A stretch of DNA of 64,000 nt from Pirellulales bacterium (GTDB lineage Bacteria > Planctomycetota > Planctomycetia > Pirellulales > Lacipirellulaceae): the NCBI GenBank assembly GCA_022841705.1, contig JALHQZ010000001.1, forward strand, positions 868,001-932,000. The letters are read 5' to 3'. How positions within the stretch are numbered: position 1 is the first letter of the stretch; each line of letters opens with the position of its first letter. The notes beneath the pieces are model-generated. The model was not told where the DNA came from. It did no database searches and was given only the letters and a program-made list of their open reading frames with translations. The translations under genes were made by a program, and so were the position numbers. Below, one piece after another: positions 34,361-42,904 of the stretch.

Positions 34361-36915
34361 ACGAGAAGCGCGAGCAGCAGCACCACGCCCGCCGGTTCAG
34401 GGACCGCGCTCACCGCCGCCGCGCTCGGGCCCGGTTGATTAAAGTTCGCCTGCCACACCGCGTAGTCCGCCGAAGTCACACTTCCCGGCGTCGTATCATT
34501 TGGCAGTGTGGTGTTCGTGTCGAGCGCGTCGCGATAAAGCGTGTAGTCAGCAGCATCAACGACGCCATTCGCGTTGTAGTCGCCGGCGCGGCCCACACTC
34601 AACACGCCATTGGTGGGAAGCTGCATGGTGTTCCACGCGAGCCCAGCGTCCAGCTCCGGCAAGGTTAGCGTGGTGAACGCGCCGCTCACCGAACCCCAAT
34701 CCAAAATGTCGAACGATTGACCGAGTGCGGGATTAAAGTCTCCCAGCAAAACCTCCAGCGTCCCCGCCAAGGTTGCGTCGCCGGTGATTGAGAGTTTGTC
34801 GAACTCTGTGATCGGCGTCGTGCCGCCGATTTCGATCTGTAAAACACCCGCGGCAGTTTGCGAGTAAGCGCCAATGATGTTCATTTGCCCGGTGGCCAGC
34901 GGGCCGTCATCGGGGGCGATCACGCCGTCATTGATGACGGTGGTTGCCGTCACCGTACCGTGCCCGGCCAGCTTGCCTGTAATGTTCACTTGCGCGGCGT
35001 TTAGTTGGCCGCCATCAATGAGCATCGCCACTCCATCGTCCCAAACCTTCACGGTCGACCCAGCGGTTAACGAACCCGAAACGTTAAGTTGACCTTCGCC
35101 GCCGACGTCCGTAGGTGAACCTCCTACCGAGATTCCGCCGGTCAGACTCCAACTCGAAGTCGGGTCAATGTTGGCGATGCCCATTCCGTCGGCAATTTCG
35201 CCCAGCGTGGCGTCGCACGTCACGCTCCAGGTGGCGCCGTTTTGCAGTCGCAATTCGCCTTGACCGGCGTAGCCGAGGTACACGAAGGAGAGCGCCCCGT
35301 TGATGGTGGCGGTGGCGCCGTCAAGCATCAGCACCCCATTGCCATTCACGCCGTCACCAACAGATATAAATTCATCCACGGTCAGCGTGGCGGTGTTGTT
35401 TACCACCAGGTTGCCGGTCCCCTCGGCGCCAATGTAAAGCTGGCCTCCAACCAGCCACGAACTGTCGCTCGCCATCGTCGCTATGCCGCTGCTGCCAGTC
35501 GATTCGCCAATTAGCGCGGTGCCGGTGATCAGCTCGCCCCCGGTCTTGAGTTCCAGCGTGCCGGTTCCACTACTTCCGATGGTCGTCCGCGCGAGACTTG
35601 CCTTGCCAAGATTCGCGATCTCCAGGCGCCCCGTCGAGAACGCATCGTAGCCAATCCGGGTGGATATCAGCGACGCATCAAGGAATGAAAACTCATCCGT
35701 TACTTTGATCGTGCCGTTCGAGCCGGCGTCGTCGCTGATATGCAGATAGGGATCGTTCACGAGATCGGTCCGTTCCACAAACAATGTCCCGCCGTTCTTA
35801 AGGTTGACCGTTCCCGAGCCAAGTTGGCCCACGACGAGTGCATTGGTCACCGTCCACTGGGCATCGCCGCCGTCCACCGTGGCAACTCCGTTCGAGGTGG
35901 AACCAAAGCCGACGATGGCCGGAACAACCACCCGCGCTTTAGTCTCGACCAAGCCGTTGTCGGTGATCGTCATTTCGCCGGCGCCACCCCCACCGACAAT
36001 CAAGTGTCCCTCGGTAATTACCTGTCCAGTTCCCGAGACATTCAGAAATCCTTGACTACCGGTGAAGCGAGCAATCGAGATCGCCGGATTGTCGGTGCCG
36101 CCATCGGTTGATGTGAAACTGCCCCCCGAGATATCGACGGTTCCTTTGCCGTACAGCCCAATGTTGGTTTGCAATTCATTATGAACCGTGCCACCGGAGC
36201 CAATAAGAAGCGTCCCCTGGGCGCCGGTAGCGCCGGGAACTGAGCCGCCGATGTTGAGCCCCGCTTGGTTGCTCGCCAAGACTCCGTTGGTGTTCAGCCT
36301 GCCATCAACCGTAACCGAGACTTCGCCAACGCCCCGCCCGCCCAACAGAAAAGTTCCCGTCGATGTAAAGGTCGTGTTGGCGCCGCCGATGAGCAGGTTC
36401 CCGTCGCCCGCTGGATTGCCGGCGATCGAAACGGCGGCAGACGTTCCGAAGAACGTCGCCGAACCTTGCGCGCCTTGGCCAAAGATGAGCGTTCCTTCGG
36501 CGTTTTCGCCCACAATCACTGGCCGCGCGGAATTGAGCGCAGCGCCACTCCCCGTGAAGGTGGCGCGCCCCAACGACGTTAAGCCCACTTCAAACCCGCT
36601 GATCAACGATGGGAAGCCGGTGACATTTCCCTGCGGCGCGATGACCCCCGTAAATGTCGCCAGCGGCGACTGCACAACCACCTGCGCCGGACTGCCGTTG
36701 CCGCTAACCGTGTAGGTGGAGTTCGAAAGAAACAGCGCTCGATCGCCCCCCGCCGGCGGCCCCGCGGGCGTCACCACGCCGAACGACCACCCGCTGGAAT
36801 CGGTGAAGCTACCCGACGAGCCATTCCAAAAATAGTTGGGCTGCGCCCAACTTGCGGCGGGAAGAACTGCTGAACCGATTAGCAAGCAAGCGCAAGAGAA
36901 TCGCGACATCGCCAT
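34321..36915 (-). CDS. Large beta-solenoid PEP-CTERM protein
   Basis: An 864-residue exported protein. The signal peptide (RFSCACLLIGSAVLPAASWA) follows the ATG at 36915, with CCGGAG shortly upstream; ATG 36909 is a close alternative. Repeats such as LIFGQGAQGSATFFG, LVVGQLGSGTVNLKNGG and IGAEGTGNLVVNNTATL fit a right-handed solenoid of about 20-25 residue coils. The C-terminal module GDYNANGVVDAADYTLYR, VPEPAGVVLLLALL and the tail VNSRGATLRGVRR follow. The tail is encoded by the family B hairpin (34262-34360). It sits at the upstream end of the five-gene PEP-CTERM island, so it would be transcribed first if this is one unit. Confidence 0.87.
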   Translation of the reverse strand: MAMSRFSCACLLIGSAVLPAASWAQPNYFWNGSSGSFTDSSGWSFGVVTPAGPPAGGDRALFLSNSTYTVSGNGSPAQVVVQSPLATFTGVIAPQGNVTGFPSLISGFEVGLTSLGRATFTGSGAALNSARPVIVGENAEGTLIFGQGAQGSATFFGTSAAVSIAGNPAGDGNLLIGGANTTFTSTGTFLLGGRGVGEVSVTVDGRLNTNGVLASNQAGLNIGGSVPGATGAQGTLLIGSGGTVHNELQTNIGLYGKGTVDISGGSFTSTDGGTDNPAISIARFTGSQGFLNVSGTGQVITEGHLIVGGGGAGEMTITDNGLVETKARVVVPAIVGFGSTSNGVATVDGGDAQWTVTNALVVGQLGSGTVNLKNGGTLFVERTDLVNDPYLHISDDAGSNGTIKVTDEFSFLDASLISTRIGYDAFSTGRLEIANLGKASLARTTIGSSGTGTLELKTGGELITGTALIGESTGSSGIATMASDSSWLVGGQLYIGAEGTGNLVVNNTATLTVDEFISVGDGVNGNGVLMLDGATATINGALSFVYLGYAGQGELRLQNGATWSVTCDATLGEIADGMGIANIDPTSSWSLTGGISVGGSPTDVGGEGQLNVSGSLTAGSTVKVWDDGVAMLIDGGQLNAAQVNITGKLAGHGTVTATTVINDGVIAPDDGPLATGQMNIIGAYSQTAAGVLQIEIGGTTPITEFDKLSITGDATLAGTLEVLLGDFNPALGQSFDILDWGSVSGAFTTLTLPELDAGLAWNTMQLPTNGVLSVGRAGDYNANGVVDAADYTLYRDALDTNTTLPNDTTPGSVTSADYAVWQANFNQPGPSAAAVSAVPEPAGVVLLLALLVNSRGATLRGVRR

Positions 36916-37047
36916 TGAACTCCGGAACGAGGGGGGCAAGTCGTAGCAATCGCGGCTAGCCGTATCGCGTTCGCTGATTCTCACCCCTTCGCCGTCAGTT
37001 CGCAAGCATTTTTTCGCAGAGAAAGGGCCAAAATTACAACCCTTGCT

Positions 37048-37064
37048 GGATCGCCACGCGATCC
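37048..37064. repeat. Perfect GGATCGC palindrome upstream of a solenoid gene
   Basis: GGATCGC and GCGATCC flank a CAC spacer with no mismatch. It lies 133 bases upstream of the solenoid gene start and about 90 bases from the parS-like sites. It is the best-preserved copy of the family found in the PEP-CTERM island. Confidence 0.65.
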
Positions 37065-37150
37065 GCTGCCAACCCCTATTAAGTAGCCACCCCCGCCGCG
37101 CGGCCACAAATTCGCCCTGTCAGTCCCGTTATCGGGGGCCTCGTCACGAA

Positions 37151-37166
37151 TGTTTCACGTGAAACA
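37151..37166. other. parS: parS-type ParB binding site 1
   Basis: TGTTTCACGTGAAACA is a perfect palindrome and matches the conserved chromosomal parS consensus TGTTNCACGTGAAACA bound by ParB/Spo0J. It is in the 287-base gap between the solenoid gene and the coiled-coil protein gene, and is not within a credible gene. Confidence 0.85.
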
Positions 37167-37184
37167 ATTCACGGCGGACCAAAT

Positions 37185-37200
37185 TGTTCCACGTGGAACA
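37185..37200. other. parS: parS-type ParB binding site 2
   Basis: TGTTCCACGTGGAACA is a second perfect palindrome, differing from site 1 at two symmetric positions. The flanking AAT/ATT extends it into a 22-base palindrome. Centre-to-centre distance to site 1 is 34 bases, about three helical turns, so both would be on one DNA face. It ends three bases before the stop codon of the coiled-coil protein gene. Confidence 0.85.
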
Positions 37201-37202
37201 AT

Positions 37203-37673
37203 TCAGCTCACCGCTTCGTCATCGCTCCCCTGCGAACCGCTGCCAAGATGGCCGAGCACCTGGATCACACTGTTGAGATGCGCCAGCCGTGGGCCGTTGC
37301 GGTCGATGAACTCGTTGAGCATGAACTCGCCGTACTCGAAGTCGTCCTGAGAATCGGCGACCTCTTCGGTGATGCGTTCGAGGAACTCCGCCTGCACCTT
37401 ATTGAGCGTCTTGGCCGCTTCGCGGCAGCGTTTGGCGAGTTTGGGGTTGGCGTTCTTCCACTCGTTGAGCTCGGCATTGCGCTGTCTTTGCAGCATGGTC
37501 AAATGGGTGACCATCTCTTCCAGCAGGGCATTGGTCCGATCCTGCGCCGCGAGCAGTTCTTGCAACAGCACCCGTTGGTCTTCGTGGGGCTGCAGGACCC
37601 GCTGCGGCCGGGCGGCCGAAGTGACGTCAACTTGCGAAAATAGCGGTGGGTATGAGTTGAGCGATTCGGACAT
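37203..37673 (-). CDS. Small coiled-coil protein of unknown function
   Basis: A 156-residue helical protein. A long heptad-like stretch (HEDQRVLLQELLAAQDRTNALLEEMVTHLTML) at about 30-60 and an acidic region (FLERITEEVADSQDDFEYGEF) follow a short disordered N-terminus. No membrane or signal segment is present. The gene ends beside the parS-type pair and starts divergently from the SNF2-associated gene at 37958, with a 284-base gap holding no other gene. Its place next to parS is suggestive but does not show a partition role; I do not recognise the family. Confidence 0.65.
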   Translation of the reverse strand: MSESLNSYPPLFSQVDVTSAARPQRVLQPHEDQRVLLQELLAAQDRTNALLEEMVTHLTMLQRQRNAELNEWKNANPKLAKRCREAAKTLNKVQAEFLERITEEVADSQDDFEYGEFMLNEFIDRNGPRLAHLNSVIQVLGHLGSGSQGSDDEAVS

Positions 37674-37957
37674 AGCTCGCGCGTTTCGGCCGAAAGAGAC
37701 CGAATTGGAATGGATGATGTTGCTAGCGTTGCCGGCGAGTTTTCGCCGAACGACTAAGTCCCCACTTTACTATGGAGCGCGGACAAGTTCCAGCACCCCA
37801 GTCGCCAAGTTGTTGGCCCGCAACAAGTTACCGAGCGCCAGTATGGAAAACTGCGCCGCTGGCGCCGAATCTACCGTCGGCAAGGTTCAAGTCTCCGCCG
37901 TGGCGTCCCGATTTCCTACCAATGGCTGCCACAACCTAGGAGTGCTAGCAACTGTTG

Positions 37958-38482
37958 ATGCCGACTGCCACCGACAATCCGCCGCTCAGCCAGAAAATCC
38001 TGGGCTATCTGTTGGTCGAGCACGATCCGCAGGTCGGGTTCATCGGCGGCTATCTACTGGTGACAAGCCGCGGCCGGCCACTGGAGTTCCACTGCACGGC
38101 GCCGGTCCAGCCGACGCGAGCGCAAGAAATTCTCTTCGGCGCCACGCTCGAAAGCTACGTGAGGAGCGAGCTCATTGGCGCCGCGCTCGTGCAAAAGGCG
38201 AAACTTAGGCCGGACGTGTTGTTTGTCGCGGAGCCGAGTTTGCTAAGTGTTAGCGGTGAAGGAAATCCTTCCACTGTGTTGCTGAGCCTGAATGAACCGG
38301 ACGTCTCGCCGTTCGGCGCTCAGCCAGAGACTTTGCTGCTGTGCGAATCGCTGGCACAGCAGCTCGACCTCGCCGAACCCTTCGAGCGCATTCGCGAAGC
38401 CATTCGTGAAGCCCAGCGGTTAAGCGCTCCTGTTCCGCAACCAATTCCGCAGGCGCCGTCCAGCGATGCTCAGGCTGCTTGA
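37958..38482 (+). CDS. Unknown protein coupled to SNF2 helicase
   Basis: A 174-residue protein with an alpha/beta pattern (KILGYLLVEHDPQVGFIGGYLLVTSRGRPLEFHCTAP, PEPSLLSV), no signal peptide, and a Pro-rich C-terminus (VPQPIPQAPSS). The ATG at 37958 is used; TTG one codon earlier is possible. Its stop lies 17 bases into the SNF2 gene, in another frame, so the pair is almost certainly co-translated. It might be an accessory subunit of the helicase. No family was recognised. Confidence 0.6.
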   Translation: MPTATDNPPLSQKILGYLLVEHDPQVGFIGGYLLVTSRGRPLEFHCTAPVQPTRAQEILFGATLESYVRSELIGAALVQKAKLRPDVLFVAEPSLLSVSGEGNPSTVLLSLNEPDVSPFGAQPETLLLCESLAQQLDLAEPFERIREAIREAQRLSAPVPQPIPQAPSSDAQAA

Positions 38483-40208
38483 TTCCGCCGGTGCGATGGC
38501 CGTTGATTCGTGGAGCTGTGCTCCGCCGCTGGTGGAAATCCATCAACTTGATTGCGCGCTCCCCGCTCCGCAGTTCGCCGCGCGAATTGGCCTTGAATCT
38601 CCCTCGGCGGAAGTGTTTTCGGCGCCTGTCGAGTGGCCCAAGGCGCGAACCTTCGGCTGCATCCTGCCCGATGGCCGGGCGCTGCTGGCGGGACGTCCGC
38701 TGCCGGCGCTGGGCGCGGCGCCGGCGGCAACAACTCGACCCACCGGAGCCCGCCGCACGCGCGTGGCGCCGCCGCGCGAGGTGGTCAGGTTGGAAGATCG
38801 CTTGGCGTACTTGTTGCAGCCGCCGCTCGAAGCGCTCCTGTCGGCCGAAGCGCTGGCGCTGCCGTTCGAGCCGTTCGATTACCAGTTCGATGGGGTGGCG
38901 TTTCTGTTCCCGCGCAAGCACGCCGTGCTGGCGGACGAAATGGGCCTCGGCAAGACGATGCAGTCGATCACCGCGATTCGCCTCTTGGCCCACAGCGGGC
39001 AAGTGCGGCGGGTGCTGCTGGTGTGCCCCAAACCACTGGTGACCAACTGGCAACGCGAACTCTCGGTGTGGGCGCCCGATCTTTCCGTAGCGATTGTCGA
39101 AGGGAATGGCGACAAGCGCTCGTGGGTCTGGGACACCACGGAGGCGGTGATCACCATCGTCAACTACGAAACCCTGGTGCGCGACGCTGAGCAAATTCCG
39201 TCCGCGATCCAGCCGTGGGACCTCGTGCTGCTCGATGAAGCGCAGCGCATCAAAAACAGCGGTGGGGTCACGAGTAAAGTCGTTCGCCAGCTCAATCGCC
39301 AGCGAAGCTGGGCGCTCACCGGCACGCCAATCGAAAACAGCACCGACGATCTCGTAGGCATTTTCGAGTTCGTTTCGCCCGGGCTCCTGCGGCCCGATAT
39401 GAAACCGCGCGTAATGGGCCGCGCCGTGGAGGATATTGTGCTGCGGCGCACGAAGGACGAAGTTCTCGACCAATTGCCGCCCAAAATCTTTCGCGACGCT
39501 ACACTCAGTCTTTCCCCCGAACAAGCGGCGACCTATGCGCGGGCCGAAGAAGAGGGCGTGGTGCAACTCGCTGGCCGTGGCGCCGAGCTCACCGTGCGGC
39601 ATGTGTTTGAACTGGTGCTGCGGCTAAAACAGATTTGCAATTTCGATCCCGTCACCGGCGCCAGCAGCAAGCTCGAGCAGTTGGAAGCTGATCTCGAAGA
39701 GTGTCGAGCAAGTGGCCGCAAGGCGATTGTCTTCAGCCAGTGGGTGCAAACCATCACCCAACTTGCCGAACGGCTCCAGCGCTTCGGCCCGCTGGAGTAC
39801 CACGGCCGCGTACCGCAAAACCAGCGCGATGCCGTGCTCGAGCGCTTTCGCACCGATTCCAATTCCAGCGTCATCCTGATGAGCTACGGCGCTGGCAGCG
39901 TGGGGCTCAACCTGCAGTTCGCCAGCTACGTATTCCTCTTCGACCGCTGGTGGAACCCCGCGGTGGAAGACCAAGCGATCAATCGCGCCCACCGTATCGG
40001 CGCCGCCGGGCCGGTCACGGTCACCAGGTTTCTTACGCTGGGAACCATCGAGCAGCGGATCGACGAAATCCTCGCCCAAAAACGCGAGCTCTTCGAGTCC
40101 GTATTCGCGTCAAACAACTCCCGCGCGATCAGTGGCCTCACCCGCGATGACCTCTTCAATCTCTTCCGCCTGCAAACCCCCCGCGGTCCCCTCGCCGCGG
40201 CCGCTTAG
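38466..40208 (+). CDS. SNF2/SWI2-type DNA-dependent ATPase
   Basis: A 580-residue helicase-like ATPase. Motif I is DEMGLGKTMQ (about 157-166), motif II is LLDEAQRIKN, motif III is WALTGTPIEN, and the second RecA lobe has FSQWVQTI, YHGRVPQNQRD, MSYGAGSVGLNL and the WWNPAVEDQAINRAHRIG box characteristic of SNF2 proteins. Residues 1-110 are a family-specific N-terminus without zinc-finger motifs. The family translocates on duplex DNA and remodels protein-DNA complexes or acts in transcription-coupled or repair processes; bacterial members such as HepA/RapA are one relative. The start overlaps the upstream gene by 17 bases. No restriction or defence partner is nearby. Confidence 0.9.
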   Translation: MLRLLDSAGAMAVDSWSCAPPLVEIHQLDCALPAPQFAARIGLESPSAEVFSAPVEWPKARTFGCILPDGRALLAGRPLPALGAAPAATTRPTGARRTRVAPPREVVRLEDRLAYLLQPPLEALLSAEALALPFEPFDYQFDGVAFLFPRKHAVLADEMGLGKTMQSITAIRLLAHSGQVRRVLLVCPKPLVTNWQRELSVWAPDLSVAIVEGNGDKRSWVWDTTEAVITIVNYETLVRDAEQIPSAIQPWDLVLLDEAQRIKNSGGVTSKVVRQLNRQRSWALTGTPIENSTDDLVGIFEFVSPGLLRPDMKPRVMGRAVEDIVLRRTKDEVLDQLPPKIFRDATLSLSPEQAATYARAEEEGVVQLAGRGAELTVRHVFELVLRLKQICNFDPVTGASSKLEQLEADLEECRASGRKAIVFSQWVQTITQLAERLQRFGPLEYHGRVPQNQRDAVLERFRTDSNSSVILMSYGAGSVGLNLQFASYVFLFDRWWNPAVEDQAINRAHRIGAAGPVTVTRFLTLGTIEQRIDEILAQKRELFESVFASNNSRAISGLTRDDLFNLFRLQTPRGPLAAAA

Positions 40209-40437
40209 CTTCACGTGGACTCGCCATTACTTAAGAAGATTGGCCGAGACGCGAGTTTAACGGCTAGCGAAGCCCCATCGCTTACAACAATAGCGCGGGC
40301 ACGGTGGTCAACCGAATGGCACAGCGGATCGAAAATTCTCCACTTTCTTGCAGCGGCGCGGCCACACTTCCCATGACGCACCCCGCGTCGCGCCCGCAGT
40401 TCGGGCGCCCCACCTCACAGCGGCAAGGACGCGACCG

Positions 40438-40935
40438 ATGTTTGCCCTCCGATTCTTGGCCAGCGCCACTCTCGTTTCACTTGCGACAACCGCGATTGCG
40501 GAAGTCCCGGGAACCTGCCTCATTGATCCCGTGACAACCTATACCAACGGCATGCCGCTGGCTTCGTCCACTTCCCTGCGCAGCCACAAGTACAACTACC
40601 GCTGCGACGCGGACCGAATGGGTTGGTGCGATGGCCGTTGGCACGGCCCCGTTTGCGCCTCGACTGCCACCACCTACCACGTGATCGCCCAAAAGTTCCA
40701 CAGGAATCACGGCCAAGATTGCGACCGCAACTACATCTCACCCGACGGCGGCGCCAGCCATGCGCTGGATGGGCTCGAAGGCCCCGGCGCCCAATCGCTG
40801 GGCCACATCCCCGTCCCGCTCGGCGGCGCGCTGAGCGCTGCTGCGCCTGGTTCGCCGGCGCCCGCCGCGGCCGCCGCGCCAACTTTGGCGCCATCGCTGC
40901 TCAACGGCCTCCTCGCCCCCGCGCCGTCGCTCTGA
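40438..40935 (+). CDS. Unknown secreted Cys-containing protein
   Basis: A 165-residue protein with a clear signal peptide (ALRFLASATLVSLATTAIA). The mature part has cysteines in GTCLIDP, NYRCDADRMGWCDG, PVCAST and GQDCDRN, so disulfides are likely, followed by a disordered Ala/Pro/Gly-rich C-terminus. AAGGA lies eight bases before ATG 40438. A strong terminator follows at 41097. No family was recognised; extracellular or periplasmic location is inferred from the signal peptide and cysteines. Confidence 0.65.
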   Translation: MFALRFLASATLVSLATTAIAEVPGTCLIDPVTTYTNGMPLASSTSLRSHKYNYRCDADRMGWCDGRWHGPVCASTATTYHVIAQKFHRNHGQDCDRNYISPDGGASHALDGLEGPGAQSLGHIPVPLGGALSAAAPGSPAPAAAAAPTLAPSLLNGLLAPAPSL

Positions 40936-41096
40936 CGCGCACAACCCGCATCGCTTGCGCCGCTTGCCGTATGCGCTTCGCGCTGGGCGAGAGAATCGCC
41001 GAGCGCTGTTTATTGCGCGCGCGATTCCTGCCGATGAAGAGTGCAGGAATGGAACGGGAGGGCGAAACACCCCCACGGGGCGATTCGCTTCAGGAT

Positions 41097-41143
41097 AAAG
41101 GTCGTGGCGTGGCGAAGGATCGCTTGCGCCACGACCTTTTTTT
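41097..41143 (+). terminator. Rho-independent terminator
   Basis: A 13-base perfect stem (AAAGGTCGTGGCG at 41097-41109, CGCCACGACCTTT at 41127-41139) with a 17-base loop is followed by a run of seven T ending at 41143. It is the clearest intrinsic terminator in the window and would end transcription of the secreted cysteine protein gene. Confidence 0.85.
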
Positions 41144-41165
41144 GTTGGAGTGTGTCAACGCCGCC

Positions 41166-41262
41166 CAATAGCCGGGGAACTACGCTCCGCGGCGTTCGGC
41201 GTCAGCAAGCGCGAACGACACACTCTTCCCCGGCACTCCGCGGAACGTAGGTCCTCGACTAG
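41166..41262. repeat. Family B inverted repeat between convergent genes
   Basis: CAATAGCCGGGGAACTACGC and a right arm containing ACTCCGCGGAACGTAGG form a long imperfect hairpin. It is the second copy of the 34262-34360 element and lies between the secreted cysteine protein gene and the convergent TPR gene. Confidence 0.7.
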
Positions 41263-41290
41263 GAGAACGGCGCATAGCGAGTGCCGCACA

Positions 41291-42646
41291 TTACTTCAGC
41301 TTCGCCAGCATGGCGGTGGCCTCTTCACGCATCACGAAAATGCCTTGATCGTTCTTCAGCGCATTTTCAAGCAGATTGCGGGCGTTAGTTTTGTCGTCGC
41401 GCTCCAAGAGAATCTTGGCGACGAGCACACTGGAGTCGGGGCTCAGCGTGCCGGCGCGGAGGCCGTTCTGCAGGGCTTGGGAGGCGTTCTGTAAATCGCC
41501 CGCGTTGAACAGCACCCAGGCCAGAGTAATGTTGGCATCGGAACTGTTTTCGTTGAGACGCTGGTTGGCGATGGCGCACTCGCGGGCGCGGTTCTTCTTC
41601 GCTTCGTCCTCGTTGCCGATCAACAGTTGGGCGAGCTGGCCGAGGACATCGGTATTGGTGGGCGAAATGGTGAGCGCACGGGAAAGCGCTTGCTCGGCGA
41701 CATCGGGCTTGTTCATCATCCGCGCCGTCACCCCGCTCAGCAGCCACACGTTGAGAGAGCTCGGCGCCGCGGCTTGGGCTTGCTTAAGGATCGTTTCGGC
41801 TTTGGCCAAATCGCCGCTGCGCACCAGGGCGTTGGCGTAGGCGACAAGTGTGGTTTCGTCGGTCTTGTTCTCGGCGTACGCGGCTTCGAACGACTTGAGC
41901 GACTCGGCACTCTTAGCGAGCGCATCGTACATCACGCCGGCCTGCACATAGGGGCTCGGCAACTTGGGGTTGAGCTTCTTCGCGGTGACGAAGTTTTGGT
42001 AGCCGCCCTTCGCGTCGTTCAGCCAGAAGCTGACCATGCCGAGTTGGCGGTGCGCTTCGGCATTCTCAGGATCGAGCTCGACCAGCTTCTTGAGGTCGGC
42101 CGCTGCTTGATCCCACTTGCGGCGGCGCTGCGATACGGCGGCGCGACCGCGATAGGCGCGGATTTCAAACTGTCGTTTCCGCTTGGGGTTCTTGGCATAG
42201 GCAGCGATTTCCTTCACTGCTTTGTCAAACAGCGCGTCGCCTTCGATAATGCGGCCGGTGCTCACCGCGTCTTCGGCCAGGAGAAGGTAGGGTTCAGGAT
42301 CGTCGCCCGCATCTTCCATCACCGCCTTTTCAAGCGCGGCGCGAGCGGCGGGGCCTTGGCCGCTGAGCAGATACATCTTCGCGATCAAAAGTCCCACCGG
42401 TGGCAACTTTTCATCTTTGCGGCGGGCGGCCTCCAAAAATTGCTGGGCGCCGAGCTGATCGCGGTTGTTGAACCGTTTGATCGCCTCGCCGACATCGCCG
42501 TATTTGGGCGAATCAGCTTCCGAGACTGCATCGCCAATCAGCGCGGCTTGCGTGAGTCCAGGGGCCTGGGCCGAAGCACCATTCGGCAGCAGACAGGAGA
42601 AGGCGATTGCGAAAAGAACTAGAATGCGAGCAGAAACGGCAGTCAT
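41291..42646 (-). CDS. Secreted tetratricopeptide-repeat protein
   Basis: A 451-residue exported TPR protein. The signal peptide (ILVLFAIAFSCLLPNGASA) follows ATG 42646, with AAAGG eight bases upstream; an open frame to 42922 has no signal and contains a palindrome. About eight TPR units occupy residues 45-450, for example PYLLLAEDAVSTGRIIEGDALFDKAV and AEAHRQLGMVSFWLNDAKGGYQNF, with LDPENAE and ISPTNTDVLG turns. It probably scaffolds a complex in the periplasm or at the membrane; partners are unknown. Confidence 0.83.
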   Translation of the reverse strand: MTAVSARILVLFAIAFSCLLPNGASAQAPGLTQAALIGDAVSEADSPKYGDVGEAIKRFNNRDQLGAQQFLEAARRKDEKLPPVGLLIAKMYLLSGQGPAARAALEKAVMEDAGDDPEPYLLLAEDAVSTGRIIEGDALFDKAVKEIAAYAKNPKRKRQFEIRAYRGRAAVSQRRRKWDQAAADLKKLVELDPENAEAHRQLGMVSFWLNDAKGGYQNFVTAKKLNPKLPSPYVQAGVMYDALAKSAESLKSFEAAYAENKTDETTLVAYANALVRSGDLAKAETILKQAQAAAPSSLNVWLLSGVTARMMNKPDVAEQALSRALTISPTNTDVLGQLAQLLIGNEDEAKKNRARECAIANQRLNENSSDANITLAWVLFNAGDLQNASQALQNGLRAGTLSPDSSVLVAKILLERDDKTNARNLLENALKNDQGIFVMREEATAMLAKLK

Positions 42647-42842
42647 CCAACGAACCTTTGAGATAATGCGGGAACGAGAAAGCAGCGAAGCAAGTTGGGA
42701 CGCTTTTCGGCCGCCGAAAGTTCCGCGGATCCAAAACGCACCACAGCCGACGATTCTACCGGTTTTCCCGCCGAGCCATAGCCAGCGCGGGCCAAAGCGG
42801 CGTGGTTGCCCGGAAAGCTGGCGAGATTGTGCCGCCTGGGCG

Positions 42843-42877
42843 CTTCGTACGACGGGCTGGGAAGCCCATCGTACAAG
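42843..42877. repeat. Family CGACGGGCT palindrome in divergent region
   Basis: GTACGACGGGCT and AGCCCATCGTAC pair around a GGGA loop, with a one-base mismatch, extended by outer CTT/AAG. It is the same family as the hairpins at 53824 and 53913. It lies between the divergent TPR and SDR genes, not at a gene end. Confidence 0.65.
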
Positions 42878-42904
42878 TGCGGCCAGCCAACTACGCTGGG
42901 GATT

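Noticed and set aside
38250..39602. Long minus-strand ORF of 450 codons
   Set aside because: Arg/Gln/His-rich antisense of the SNF2 gene, which has full motif support.
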